DNA of 64,000 nucleotides from Adineta steineri (taxonomy: Eukaryota; Rotifera; Eurotatoria; Adinetida; Adinetidae). The stretch covers positions 451,606 to 515,605 of the forward strand of contig CAJNOI010000041.1 in the NCBI GenBank assembly GCA_905250115.1. The letters are read 5' to 3'. A model generated the notes under the pieces. That model worked only from the letters and a program-made list of their open reading frames with translations. It searched no databases and was not told where the DNA came from. A program made the translations under genes and the position numbers. Positions 10,373 through 28,995 of the stretch are shown piece by piece. How positions within the stretch are numbered: the stretch's first letter is position 1; the number at the start of each line of letters is the position of its first letter.

Positions 10373-13300
10373 TTATAATACAAGTCGTTTAGCTGTTTCT
10401 GATTGTTCAATTTTATCACGTCGTTGTTTTAATTTAAATTTTAATGAACGATTTAAAGTATCATCGGGTCGTAAAGAAAAACTGTCTAGAAAAGAAAAAA
10501 AAATTGTTTTTAAAAGTCATAAAAAAAAGAGATTATATTATTTTACCATCAGCATCGTTAATTGTACTTGCTTTCCGAGAATTGATTGTACTTGCTTGAA
10601 GTGAATTAAAACTACTATTATGTTGTTCTGTTGGTTTTTCTCGCTTATTAGCAGATTTAAACTAGAAAATAAATAAGAAAAATATAAGAGTCATTAATAA
10701 GAAAGAAAATACTTACACCAGATAACTGTTTGTGTTGTGCAAGTAATGCATACATTCGAGCTGATTCAGTTTCATTTGTAAATCCATCAAGTGTACTTTT
10801 AGATAATTCAAATAATTGTTGACCATTCATACCATATAAATTTTGAGCAAGTCTTGAAAACAAAAAATTATGTTTTATCTCTAGAGATGAAAATAATTTA
10901 CTTGGTGGAGATATGTTTTGATGTTAACCATCGTTGAACATCTTCTTTGGATGATTTTTGACTTATAAAACCAACTCGATCTGTTATACGTTCGGCCAAT
11001 TCTTTCTGCAATTCATCTACTTGTGTAGGAGCTAATAAATAAAACTCATAATCAAAATCTATCGAGGATTTTTGACACTTACAAAGATCTATGTCTAAAC
11101 GAGGTCGTCCTTTGTTATTACTCTTTGATGTTTGTAATGTTGACCATGGATTCGATCGAATCGTTAGAAAATCTGCTGGCATTGGTGGTGGTGCTGGAAT
11201 TAGTGACGATGGTGATGGAAGTGTAGCAGAATCTGGTGATAAAATTGTTTCTTGAAAAAATTGATCTCTCATCACAGTTGGATTTGTAGTTGTACTGTTA
11301 TTTGATTGCATAATAAAATTATTTCCATGAGATGGTGAACGAACAATATATTGTGTATAATCATTTCCATTACGTTGATGTACATCCGTATGTTCTCCAT
11401 TGAATACATTTGATACACGTGGAATATTAACTAAAGTATATATAAGCAGATATTGTATATTTTCCTTGTTTATTTATATATAAAGTACAATCAACGTGTT
11501 TTTTTGTGTTTATAGTGTAGAAGAAGCATGTAAATGTGTTATATAGATAGCAATAAGTCAAAAGCTGATATAGGTGCATGTGTGTATGTGTGTGGGTGTT
11601 TTATTCTCTTTTACTCACTCACTTTTGGTTTATTTATGTTTTTAACATTATGATGAATGAACGAAGATTAATGAATTTCGAAAAAAAACAAACGAGGAAA
11701 ATATAATTAAACATAACAATAAAAAGAGATCAAGATGAACATAATGATAAATAAAATTTTCGTTCAAGTAACACAATTATATTTTCCTGTTATTTTTTTT
11801 TGTACATTAAAGATCTATGACACACATTAAATAGTAATCAATATTTGTCGATAATCATATACTTATGCTAATTTTTAAGTATATGAAATCGACAGAACAA
11901 TAGATGATCACTATCCGCACAACAACAACAACAATAAAAAAAGCTTTTCTTTGATTTTTTTTGTTATATCTCCTACAGGCAAAAACAAAACAAAAAAATC
12001 GATATCCATAAAATAATAAAGAAAGACAAAAACTATTTACATAGAAAATGATTGCAACATAAAATAAATTTAAGATTTTTAAAAATGCAATCAATCGGTA
12101 TTAAATGAAAGATACTCATGTATAAACTATCAATAAAAAGAAGCAAAATTTCACTGTTATGATTTATTCTTACTGCCAGTATTAATTAATTGTAAGAAAA
12201 ACATAATGATACATTTACTTTATATTTCTAATCTAAATATCAAAAGATTAAGCTAGACTATAAGCAAAAACACATACACACACACACACACATCATATGT
12301 GTACGCATGAACACAACGGAAATAAAAGAAGTGAGTGTATAGTACACATGCAATGACAATAAGAAAAAAGCGAAGAGAAAAGGTAAGGAAGTGTCAAGAG
12401 ATAGTATAAGCTTGATTTTTAAATATTATTTTGATCGGTTATGACGCGAACGACTATTCGTGTTTGTTAGTGGACGGTTCGGATTTATACCTGACGTATT
12501 CGATGATGCCGTTTTCTAAAATACAAAAAGCAAATCATATATTTTTATTTTCTGAATAAGAAATAAAACTAATTTTTAAAAATTAAGAAAATATTTCTAT
12601 ACATACAATTGGTCGTTGTTCTATTTCAATTTCTTCAACAATATTATGAGGAATATGACCAGTATCACCATGAAAATTTCTTGCAAGCCACCATTTCTTT
12701 GAATTATTCTCAATTTCAACTAATTCACCACGTCGTACAGTTAATTCTTTATGATTTTGTCCTTTACGATCAGCTCGAACTGCATAAATTCTTAATAAAA
12801 AATTCTATATAATACAAATCCTAATAAATTTAATAATTTACTTTGCACCAGCACGTTTTCTTTCAATAGCCCAAGCATGTTCATTTTGCATATGTGTATT
12901 ATAATTCTCTAATGTACCACCATTTTTAACTGAACGATCAATAGTTGATGTATCAATACGTGCTGTTGGAGAAGGTTGTCGTGTATTATGATTTATTAAT
13001 GAACCATTATTATTACTATTTGGATTAGTTTGCTAAACAAAAAAAAACAAAAACAACTTATTAATTAAAAATAATAAAATTTACTCGAGCTGAAGACCAA
13101 ACAGATGATTGACGTTCATCATTACTACGTGCTGATTGTAATGGTTGATCATTCAAGGGTTCCTGAATCCATAATGAACGACCTTCAAAAAATACAGGTC
13201 GATAATCAATAAATTTTTGTGGTGTTTCTTCACTAAAATATCGAATGAATATTTAAATTTTTTTTTTCGCGTTATTTTCTTACGTTGTTCGAATCCATGC

Positions 13301-16151
13301 TGGACCAAGATTTCGTAGAATATCATGTTCTTTTGATGTTAAACAATTAAATAGCAATTCTTTTGTTTCTTTTGTTAATGTAGGTGTCCATATATCTTGT
13401 GCTAATTGTAATTGATTAGGATGTTTTGTTTGTAATGTGTATACAATAAATTGTAATGGTGATAATAAATAATGAATTAATTCAGGTGCATTTGGATTAT
13501 GTATTATATGTTTTAATTCACCTAAGAGATTAAATGAATATTTAAATTTTTGTAAAATATCAATAAAAAATTTATCATCAGGAAGTTTTTCAACCATTTG
13601 TTTTAAACCGACTAAAATGAGCAAAATAATAATAATAATAAAAGAATTAAATAGATTAAAACAACAAACCAATTGGTTTTTTATCTTTTCGTCGATAATC
13701 ACGATCTAATTCTCTTGTATATTCCATTAATGCTTCAAGATAACGAACAAATAATTCAATATCATCAAAACATTTATTTAATTCATCGGTTAAACGTGTA
13801 TAATAATCAGTTGAAACTATTGATGAATTTTGTTGAGCCATCGCACGTGATGTATGTTGAGGACCAACAACATATGTTGGATCTTTACGGAAAAAAAATT
13901 GATTTAAATAAAGAAAATTAAATATGAATTTAATTTACTCATGGAAGAATGATCATAGGGTAATTGTAATGGATCATAGAATGCCATACTTCCTGCATCA
14001 GTTATTCGACGATCAATTGTACTTCGTGTTTCCGATCGAGCACTAAAGATTACTATGAAGAAAAATAAAGAACATATTTCAAATACCTTCTAGGAGTTTT
14101 TAATAATTTTCCACTAGCATTTCGAATGCTATCAACAAGTAATTTTGATTCTTTATTTGTACATTTAAATACAATAACAGATGATAAATCATTTTTATGT
14201 GAACTAGTAGATTGATTTGTTGCTGTTGATGAATGTCGATCATATAAACGATACATAAATATATCATTAAGTGTATCTGGTACATCCGAATAGACACATG
14301 TCGGATCAACATTCTCAAGTGGAATAGTTTCTGCAATAACCTTTAATATACATAAAATTTATTTTAGAAAAACCACGAAAGAAATCTAAAATATTTTACT
14401 TGAGTTCCTCGATCATATATAATAAGAGAACGATCAGTAACAAGAAGAGAACATGGTTTATTAATGAAACTTTGTGTTTGTTCCTTTTGTCGTAACTTAC
14501 TAACAACATCAGTTGAATAAAAACTATCTAAAGATAAATAAAAATTGCACTTGAAATATCTAACATATGCATTTATAAGGATGTCTTAAGTGAAAAGAAA
14601 AACATACAATTTTCTTTTCGATGTTTATATTATACATATAAATCAAACAAAAAGTTTTTTTTTTTTTTTAAAACTTACTTCGTTTATATTCAATTCGGAT
14701 AATAGCTAATAGATAAGCATCAACACGAAATGCTCGTGATAAATCAGGAGTAATTGTAGAAGTATTTAATCGTGGTGAATAAGCATTTGGTAATATATTA
14801 TTATTTAGAATAGATGAATTTGCTCGATCTATATCAAAACAAAAATATACAATAAGAATTTTTAATTTTATTTTATAACGAATATGTTTTTCTCAAAGCA
14901 AATAATGCGTATGTTATTTGCAGTTCTTTTTTTCTTCTATAGATCAATAAGTAAGCGAATAATAACAACATCAAACATACAATAACAAAAACATACCGGT
15001 CTCATGATTGTAAAAGTAATATCGTGAATCGTAATGATTGGCAGGTAGACAACCATGCGATGATGGTCGACTTTGATTAGAAGTCATGTAGGATTTATGT
15101 CTTCAATTCCAGTGGGTTTATTTTTTTCTCTGTGTAAATATATATATACGTTTTTGTATATTCTACTGTCTCAATTTACAGATCAGATTAATGATGGATA
15201 AGCAAATAACGATTTTGCAATACGTATTTGTTTTTATATGAGTTAAGTGAAAAAAGAAGGTGTTAGAGATTGACGTGTCTTTTTTTTTGAAATTCTCTTT
15301 TTTTCTTCTCCTCCTCTTTCACTCTTTTTTTCTCGACTGAGTGTATGTGGAAATACGATTGTGCATGTAAGTTCGACGGATAAGAAAATGAAAAATAATA
15401 ATTGTACTGTTTACAACTAGTAGAACTCGCTTTCCTCTAGCAGACACAGACGACGATGACGATGACGACAACCAATTTGTAGACGCAGAAGAAGAAGAAG
15501 AAGAAGAAAACGAAAAAAGAAAATGAAAGAAAAAAACTTGACGAATTTTGTTCAAATAAAAGAACGAAGTAAGGTATGAGGAACTATTCATTCATTCATC
15601 ATGGACAAATAATAAAAGCTGATGAAAAACGAAAAAAAAAATTCGGAAGAGAAAAGAAAGAAGGATATCTCATTGCCACTAGATTTGTCATGCTTTATTC
15701 GTAGCTCATACGTGTCAAATCTGACGTAAGACTATGAACAATCAGTTAACAATTACTATCAAAGGACAATATCTAAATAGGTGTATACATATGACTAAAT
15801 CAATAAACAAAAAGCTAAACAGAAAGCAACCATCAATCGATCATTCAATAGCAAAAAAACAATACAATAATAATTAAACTAACTGCTGCAAATTTAAATA
15901 AAAACGCGATGCAAATAAACTCACCGAATAAATAACTATATAAGAATTGATTAATTATAAAAATGAAAATATTTCTAAACAAATAAATCAAGTCTTTTTT
16001 TACCTGAAGATTTCCAATGTTCTCCATGATTCTTCGTCGTACGTGCAGACATTGGACTATGAAATAAAAAAATCAATCAAAATAAATAAATAAATCCGAT
16101 AATTTACTCATTAAATTCGTGATGATGTCCTCGTCGAAGTTGACTAAGCAT
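10373..16151 (-). CDS. Eps8-like adaptor (PTB - SH3 - C-terminal effector domain)
   Basis: Actin-regulating adaptor; Eps8 proteins cap and bundle actin and link Abi/Sos to Rac. With the nearer first exon (14997-15087) the later exons are 14679-14828, 14400-14527, 14087-14340, 13939-14042, 13670-13882, 13284-13611, 13085-13232, 12842-13032, 12607-12790, 12491-12515, 10902-11430, 10717-10852, 10547-10661 and 10373-10485: 902 residues in frame. The PTB region includes FYSTDVVSKLRQKE and VIAETIPLENV. A conserved middle region (NLLGELKHIIHNPNAPELIH) follows. The SH3 domain has KIYAVRADRK, ELTVRRGELVEI, WWLAR and GHIPHNIV, with the usual ALYDY motif altered. The C-terminal helical domain starts at EDVQRWLTSKHI and GMNGQQLFELS. 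A distal pair of first exons (16108-16151 and 16004-16056) splices in the same phase to 14828. The 1-kb intron 11431-12490 is by far the longest within the coding part. Confidence 0.9.
12277..12292. repeat. (CA)n microsatellite in Eps8-like intron
   Basis: CA dinucleotide run of eight units inside the long intron of the Eps8-like gene. Confidence 0.9.
14997..15087 (-). CDS. Eps8-like gene, proximal alternative first exon
   Basis: Starts at ATG 15087 with MTSNQSRPSSHG and ends one base into a codon at a GTATGT donor. The leftover G joins the AT of the exon at 14828 to make Asp. A CpG-richer stretch with a GAA run (about 15420-15510) lies just upstream and may be its promoter. Confidence 0.65.
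15487..15508. repeat. (GAA)n microsatellite
   Basis: Trinucleotide run of GAA upstream of the proximal Eps8 first exon. It produces a spurious serine-rich frame on the minus strand. Confidence 0.85.
16004..16151 (-). CDS. Eps8-like gene, distal alternative first exons
   Basis: Two short exons, 16108-16151 (MLSQLRRGHHHEF...) and 16004-16056 (...PMSARTTKNHGEHWKSS), separated by a 51-bp intron. They end in the same phase as the proximal first exon and can splice to 14828 in frame. The two N-termini are unrelated in sequence, which suggests two promoters rather than a duplication. Confidence 0.55.
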
Positions 16152-17775
16152 AATGATCTAAAGACAAATAAAGCGTGCGTATGTATATATTTATATATGT
16201 TTTGTTCTTATTTCTTTTTGTTACCAAAATGTTCGGAGTAACTATTACGTGAACATCTTGTCTTTAGAATGAAAGAAGAAGAAGAAGAAAAGAGAGAGAG
16301 AGAGGGAGAAAAAAAAGCGAATAATTCAAAGATTCTATCGAAATGAACATAGAGTAGAAGAATGTTGTATCGCCTACATTAGACACTGACTACAAAGAAC
16401 AAAAAAGTTAATCTTCGTTTAAACAAAACTCAGTACCAATGTAATCGAGTCAAACCAATTAGCCTACACGATAAACGATAACCTTTTACTTTCGTATATG
16501 TAACAAATCCTCTCCTAACCTTGATTTTCAATACAATTTATCGACATATTCATTTAAAGAAGAAAAAAAACGAATGAGACATTGACAATGTACATCTATG
16601 ACTCAAAGAAAAGATCTTGATATATCTAATTAAATGAAAAATTCGAACATTCGAAAGAAAAGGTAAACGAAAAGAAAAAAAAGTATAAAGAAACCATTGA
16701 GATGTTAACTAGACGTACACATACACATATTTCCTACATATTCAAGTATCGAACATGAATAAAGCAAGTTAATGTTTTTTTGTAGTTTCAAATAAATATT
16801 TTTACATACTCAAAAAAAACACATAATTTATAACAATATGGTAATATATATATTCCATTTTATTCTATGTAAACATAAGAAAAATACATATGATATAAAT
16901 AACCTCTTATGAATTTAAAATATGTGATGTGTTGTCGATAAAAATGAGCGTTTATGCGGCATAAAAAAAGAACTGAATTATATTGCGACAAGATCATATA
17001 GCTTACAAATAAGCAAAGAGAAATGATATATGATATTGATTATACTTACCTGACAATGATCAGTAATACCGCAAAAGTATATTTTGAAAATGTAAGAGAG
17101 AGAGAGAGAAAGAAAAAATACACTTTTAGTCTACGGTTTTATTGGTTATCTTGTTATTTTTATGTACAACAATAACATTGATATAGCTATATATTACAAT
17201 AAGAAAAAAACGTACTTCACTCGTCTTTTTTGCTCGATTTTATGTATATAAAACAGATTATGTCAAGGGTATACAATAAGTTGTTTTGATTTCTAGAGCA
17301 TCTCTCTAACACACAAAAACTGTCTCAATATAATTTTGCTTTAAGACTATTGACACAATGAACAGAAATAATTTGTACGGATTTATAAAAAGAAAACAGA
17401 AAAGAAAACGAGTACTTTAGTTCACAAAGATGCTTGATATGTACATCTATACTCACAGTACAAATAAACAAAAAGAAATACTCATCTAAAGTGAACTCAG
17501 CATTATATAGATTTATCAATTCAAATTAGATATGTATTATAAAAATGATTCAAAAGACATAGATTTACATTAAAGATCTTCTGATTTTACAACATCTATT
17601 TATAATAAAGTTTTATTCTGTAATATTTAATATTTTTAATAAATAAATTTTTATATTATTCATAATATAAATTAATTTTCTCATTGGTTAATATTCATAA
17701 CCAATTAAATTCTTATTGAATATGTGTTAAGGTGAAAAAGATAGATAATTTCGATTTTTCGATTTAATTATTGAT
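16152..17775. promoter_or_regulatory. Divergent spacer between Eps8-like and V-ATPase C genes
   Basis: About 1.6 kb between two gene 5' ends. It has GA-rich runs at 16291-16304 and about 17095-17109, and homopurine tracts. No coding exon was found, but non-coding 5' exons cannot be excluded. Confidence 0.4.
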
Positions 17776-19376
17776 ATGTCGGACGAATATTGGATTATAT
17801 CTGTACCAGGAAAATCAACACCAAAACAAAGTTTTGATGAAATATGTCAAGCGACTACACGAGATAATTTATCAGCTAATTTTCTCTTTACTATTCCTGA
17901 TTTAAAAGTGAAATCAATTCGTAAATAAAATATTTTCTATTTTTTTGTATTCAAGGTGGGCACACTTGATTCACTTGTTGCACTCTCAGATGATCTGGCT
18001 AAACTTGATACTTATGTTGAAGGGTATTAATCAAAAAGAATATTTGTATCTAATATTAAATTTTGCATGAGAAAATTTATTTAGAATTACAAAAAAATTA
18101 ACACAATTTTTCTTCCATGATATTCTCAATGATGATCGTAATCGTCTTACTGAAAATCTTGTTATTGGACCAAATATGCGTTTGTATTTTATTCAATTTT
18201 TATATACCTTACTAATCGAATTACAATTTAGTTGATCCAACACGATATGTTACAGAATTTCATTGGGATTATGCAAAATATCCAATTAAACAATCATTAA
18301 AAAATCTTTCGGAAATCATCTCAAGAGTATGTTCTAGAAAAAAATCTAATTCTAAGATCTTCTGTTCTATTTTTAGGCGATAATACATATCGAAAATGAA
18401 CTTAAACTTCGTAGTCAATCATATAATACTGTTAAACAAAATTTAGATTCATTAGAAAAAAAACAAACGTATATTATCTCTCTTTTATATTTTTAAAAGA
18501 TTTCTTTTTATTGTTGTTGTTCTAGTGGTAGTTTATTAACACGTAATTTAAATGATGTTTTAAAAAAAGAACATTTTGTTTTGGGTAGTGAATATTTAAA
18601 AACTTTATTAGTATGCGTACCAAAAGGATTAATTAATGAATGGTATGCAAAATATGAGACATTGTGCGCAATGATTGTACCACGTACAACGGAATTAATA
18701 GTTGAAGATCAAGATTATGCATTATTTACTGTAACTTTATTTCAAAAAACAGAAGATACATTTCGACATAAATGTCGAGAAAATAAGTATGTAAATTCTT
18801 GAAAAACGAATAAAAGAATTTTTGTTTTCATATGAAAAGATTTACGGTACGAGATTTTACATATGATGAAAAAGCATTTGCAAATGAACGTGAAAAACTT
18901 CGAGAACTTGAAGCGGAACGACAAAAACTTCATGCTAATCTTGTTCGATGGCTTAAAATTCATTTTGGTGAAAGTTTTTCAGCATTAATACATATCAAAG
19001 CATTACGTATCTTTGTTGAATCTGTTCTAAGGTAAAATATTTTTCTATATTATTATCAAATGAGAAGAAAAAGTTTAATTTGTTTTTAAATAGATATGGT
19101 TTACCAGTAAATTTTGATGCTATTGTTATTCATCCAAATCGTAAAACAACGAAACGTTTACGTGAAGTACTTGAACGATTATTTGGTTATCTTGATCAAT
19201 CTGATAGATTAAACAAAGATGAAGTAAAATAAAAGAATAAATTATATTTTATTAAATTTTTTTACCTTTGTTTCTAGCAATTTGACATTCCCGGTGTGTT
19301 TTCATCATCTCAAGAATATTATCCATATGTTTATTTAAAATTAGATCTGGATTATATTGATATGAATAAAAAATAA
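17776..19376 (+). CDS. V-type proton ATPase subunit C
   Basis: Stator subunit that links the V1 sector to the membrane sector of the vacuolar proton pump and is released during reversible disassembly. Nine exons (17776-17907, 17956-18023, 18085-18179, 18232-18326, 18377-18468, 18526-18786, 18840-19031, 19094-19223, 19278-19376) encode 387 residues, near the 382 of human ATP6V1C1. Family signatures include EYWIISVPG near the start, [53 protein letters not shown] and the C-terminal [15 protein letters not shown] motif. All introns are short and every junction keeps the frame. VAT1-like follows on the same strand after 278 bp. Confidence 0.97.
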
Positions 19377-19654
19377 ATGACAATTTTTTTCTAACATTTT
19401 TTTATGCTATACAATTTATAACTTTTTATTCATGTTGATATTCTTAACACGATATTTAAATAAAAAAAAAGGTGAAGAAACTTTTTTTTTGTCTTACTAT
19501 TATTATCTTAACCTAAATTTAAATGTGACGTGTATCTTCTATCTAATAGACAACAAAAATAGTATCTAATGCACACAATTTGGACTTTACTTTTTGATAA
19601 TACATACATTGAAAATAAAAGTAATTTTAGATTAATCGATTTACACAAAACAAA

Positions 19655-20969
19655 ATGGCAACAAATGAAACACCACGTTTTGTTTCTGGGATAGAATTAG
19701 CTGGTGCAGGTGGATATGATCAACTTCGAGTGAAACAATATCCATATCGAACACCAGATGCAAATGAAATAGTAATGCGTATTAAATTTTCTGGTCTAAA
19801 TTTCGCTGATTTAATGAGACGGTAAATAATTATATATTACTTTTTCACGCAATTTTTCTTCTATAATAATAGACAAGGACTCTATTCACCGGTACCTAAA
19901 TTTCCTTATGTTCCTGGTTTTGAAGCATCAGGTATTATCGAAGCAGTTGGTTCAAATGTTTCACATTTATCTGTTGGTGATCGAGCTATTGCATTTGCTA
20001 GTGATGGTATGTGGGCTGATATTGTAACACTTTCAAGTCATCAATGTTTTAAAATGCCTGATACAATGTCATTCGAAGAAGGAGCTGCTTTACTTGTTAA
20101 TTATATAACTGCTTATCAAATTTTATTTGAATTTGGAAATTTACGACCAAATAAAAGTGTACTTGTACACATGGCAGCAGGTAAAGAAGAAATAAAAGAT
20201 TTTTCTTATAAATTTCAATATAATTTATAGGTGGTGTTGGTATTGCAGCTATTCAATTATGTAAAACAGTTAATAATGTAACTGTTTTCGGAACAGCTTC
20301 AGCAGCAAAACATAGTATTATTGAAGATATGGGTTGTACACATCCTATTGACTATCGTACACAAGATTATGTCAGTGAAATTCGCAAGATTTCACCGCAA
20401 GGTAAAATAAAAGAAAATATATTTGTTTTTTCTCTCTTTACGAATATTTTCTTTTTAAGGTGTTGATATTATTATGGATCCATTGAATGGAGAAGATAGT
20501 GTTCGTGGTTTTGATTTACTTAAACCATTAGGTAGAATTATTTATTTTGGTATGTATCTCAAGTCTACTATTTTTCTCTTGATCAAGTGATACATTCTTT
20601 GATATATTTATAGGTGCAGCAAACGTTGCTGCTAGCGGTGAAAATCGTTCATATTTTACAGCATTTAAAACATGGTTAAAATGTTTCGCAACAAACTCTA
20701 TGTCAATTTTATCAACTAATAAGAGTATAGCCGGTTATCATTTAGGATATTTATTAAAAGATCTTGATAGTACAAAAGGCTCAGCATTTGAAACTGTCAA
20801 TGAATTATTTCGATTATATGATGAAGGTGCTATTAAACCACAAATAGATAATATTTATCCATATTCAAAAGTTGGTGAAGCTATGCAACGTATGCATAAT
20901 CGACAAAATATTGGAAAAGTCTTATTACGACCTGATGATGATATTAAGAAAACCAGTGAAAAAGAATAA
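19655..20969 (+). CDS. VAT1-like zinc-independent quinone oxidoreductase (MDR superfamily)
   Basis: NADPH-dependent medium-chain reductase related to synaptic vesicle membrane protein VAT-1. Five exons (19655-19821, 19873-20180, 20231-20401, 20460-20549, 20614-20969) encode 363 residues. The GroES-like half has GLNFADLMRRQGLY and FPYVPGFEASGIIEAVG. The cofactor half has the NADPH loop HMAAGGVGIAAIQL with the intron inside the glycine motif, followed by GVDIIMDPLNG and LGRIIYFGAA. The C-terminus GKVLLRPDDD is typical of the group. No zinc-binding cysteines are present, as expected. An acceptor-like TTTTAG ends 25 bases before the ATG, which may be a spliced-leader site. The gene follows V-ATPase C closely on the same strand. 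Confidence 0.93.
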
Positions 20970-21846
20970 GACAAAACTCAATGAGCTTTTTTTATTATTG
21001 CATGCATTTTTTATCAGAAATAAACTATACATCTACTTTTTTTCTTTTTAATAAAAATCAATAGGAATATTGTTTTTCTTTTCTATCAAAATGCATGAGA
21101 GATACTTATCTTACCGGCACACCCATGCGGTTTCAATCAAGCATAACAAAATTAATTATCGAAAACCACATTTGTACTGATTTACTCGCATAATTTTTTT
21201 TGTAATTACAGTGCATATTTTATCGTTCTATGACGTCAATCAATTTTTTGAAATACGTAAATCAATATCTATCAAAGAAAATTGTTTTTTCTATTTTATT
21301 TGTTCATCTTTTTTTTGATTAAACTACATAAAACTATCATGAACATTAAATAACAACTATCATAATTGTACTTTTAAGTATATTCTGTACATAGTTTTTT
21401 CCTCTAATCAAACAATAGATATCAAAATATTATTATTTTTATACACAATTGTGTATTAACAAGTATAAAACAATTATTTTGTTGTTGTACATTAAAGTAA
21501 AAGACTCGTTAAAAAAGTAATTTACTCAATGAAATAGATTCATTAAAAAATAAATGCGTCAGACGCTAATGGGTAAAAAGAACGAATAGATTGTTTAAGA
21601 TATACGAAATAATTTCTAAAAATAGTTGCTTAATATATTCTACAATATTCTATGACGTTCGATACCTATATTTTTGAGTACACACAAGTGATTTCTGTGC
21701 ATAACATATCTAATGTTTACACGTGAATAATATCATTCATGCGTAACAATATCGACATATAAATACAGGCAATATTTACGTATTAAATTATTCTCATATT
21801 CAACTTATACTTTTTACTTCGATCAATTCAACAAATCTTTTAAAAC
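20970..21846. other. Intergenic, AT-rich, upstream of EF-hand gene
   Basis: About 0.9 kb with no coding exon. It holds the poly(A) region of the VAT1-like gene and, near its right end, the TATA-like element of the EF-hand gene. Confidence 0.5.
21758..21765 (+). promoter_or_regulatory. TATA box of EF-hand gene
   Basis: TATAAATA lies 82 bases before the ATG, so transcription would begin near 21790. This is the clearest core promoter in the window and fits a strongly expressed gene, though AT-rich DNA makes chance matches common. Confidence 0.5.
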
Positions 21847-22395
21847 ATGGGTAACCAACAAGCTAATGTTGCAGCATACAATACATGGGATCTCAATGCT
21901 TATTCACAAATGACTGGTCTCTCACCAGCTCAAATTCAACAACTTGAAATTGCTTTTAATCAACGAACAGCTGCAACTGGTGGTCGAATGACCATTAATG
22001 AATTCAAAACTGTCTATGCAAGTATCGCCGGTTTAACATGGAATTTTAATGCTGATGCTGAACGAATCTTTCTCATGTTTGATACTGATGGTAATGGTGT
22101 TCTCACATTCAATGAATTCCTTATGGCTTATCTTATGTTACAACGTGGTGCCAATCCAGTTCAACGATGGGAATATCTTGTTAATTATTATCCAGTTAGT
22201 CGACCAGGTTATCTTTCAGCTGTTGAAGCTGAAATGTTATATAACAACATGCAACGATTCTACGGCTTTCCAGCTCAACAAACTTATTACACTACAGCTT
22301 GGTCTCAATTAGGTGGTGCTACAAGTGGTTATGTTCCAGCACAACAATTTGTTCAAGCTCTTGTACCATTAATTCCACAAAATTACATTTGGTAA
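21847..22395 (+). CDS. Intronless EF-hand calcium-binding protein
   Basis: Single exon of 182 codons. One canonical EF-hand loop is clear at about residues 74-85 (DTDGNGVLTFNE), with Asp/Asp/Asn at positions 1, 3, 5 and Glu at 12. An upstream helix-loop (residues about 28-60, AFNQRT...MTINEF) and two C-terminal segments look like degenerate EF-hands, so the layout is recoverin/neuronal-calcium-sensor-like or sarcoplasmic-type with one working site. The N-terminus MGNQQAN allows possible myristoylation. The C-terminus is Gln/Tyr-rich and ends NYIW. Codons use more C-ending forms than neighbouring genes, and a TATA box lies upstream, together suggesting high expression. The exact subfamily and partner were not identified. 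It is convergent with PKC, 259 bp away. Confidence 0.85.
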   Translation: MGNQQANVAAYNTWDLNAYSQMTGLSPAQIQQLEIAFNQRTAATGGRMTINEFKTVYASIAGLTWNFNADAERIFLMFDTDGNGVLTFNEFLMAYLMLQRGANPVQRWEYLVNYYPVSRPGYLSAVEAEMLYNNMQRFYGFPAQQTYYTTAWSQLGGATSGYVPAQQFVQALVPLIPQNYIW

Positions 22396-22654
22396 AACAG
22401 ACAAGGAAAAAAACGACATCGAACTCATAACGCATAAAAAAATATTTTTAAATCGTAAATATTTGTAATATAAGGATGTAGGACGATTTATTATAAATAA
22501 AAGACAGAGAAAAGAATAATAAGAAAAGAGTACAATCACTAGGCTTGACAAACAACATAACATACAATATACGCATGTATATATATATCTCTATTGATTA
22601 TAATTGAATTTAAAGAAATATTTATATTTAGTTTATTGCTTTGTTTTTTTCTCT

Positions 22655-28435
<5,781 letters not shown>

Positions 28436-28980
28436 TCTTGAAGAGGATTGAATACGACAATGGTTCACAATATGTATTAACTGAAACAATTTAGTTACCC
28501 ATTAATCCATATATTTATATAGAGAGAGATTGTGGTAAAGTTCTTTTTTTTTCTCGTTGTCGTTTTATTCGTCCCTCGTGCGTTTTAACTATGACATCAA
28601 TAAATAATGCGACGAGTCGTCGACACGCACAACGTACATAGGAGCCAAATATGAAACAACAACAGAAGCAGCAGACTTCTTCCGCCGTTTGCCGCTCGAT
28701 GAATATAGATAAATAAACTCAACGACAAAAGACGCCAGTAGTGATGATGATGTTGATGATGATGATGGAGTGAAAGACGGCGAATTAGAGGCGCCAGTCG
28801 ATAATCATTGTAAGATGTTTTGTTTTTTTTACAATTTCATCATCGACAAATAGAGTATATTGAGCGCAAAAGAAATGTTACAAAAGAACAGTCGTGTCAA
28901 TCATTTTTATTCGATGGACGATCCTCCTACCATACTGTGTATCATCAGCAAGAAATAATAATTTTCTTTTCGTACTTTTT

Positions 28981-28995
28981 CTCTCTCTCTCTCTC
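28981..28995. repeat. (CT)n microsatellite
   Basis: Pyrimidine dinucleotide run in the gene desert upstream of PKC. Confidence 0.85.

Noticed and set aside
15319..15591. Serine-rich minus-strand frame upstream of Eps8 first exon
   Set aside because: Serines come from the GAA repeat; no other support.
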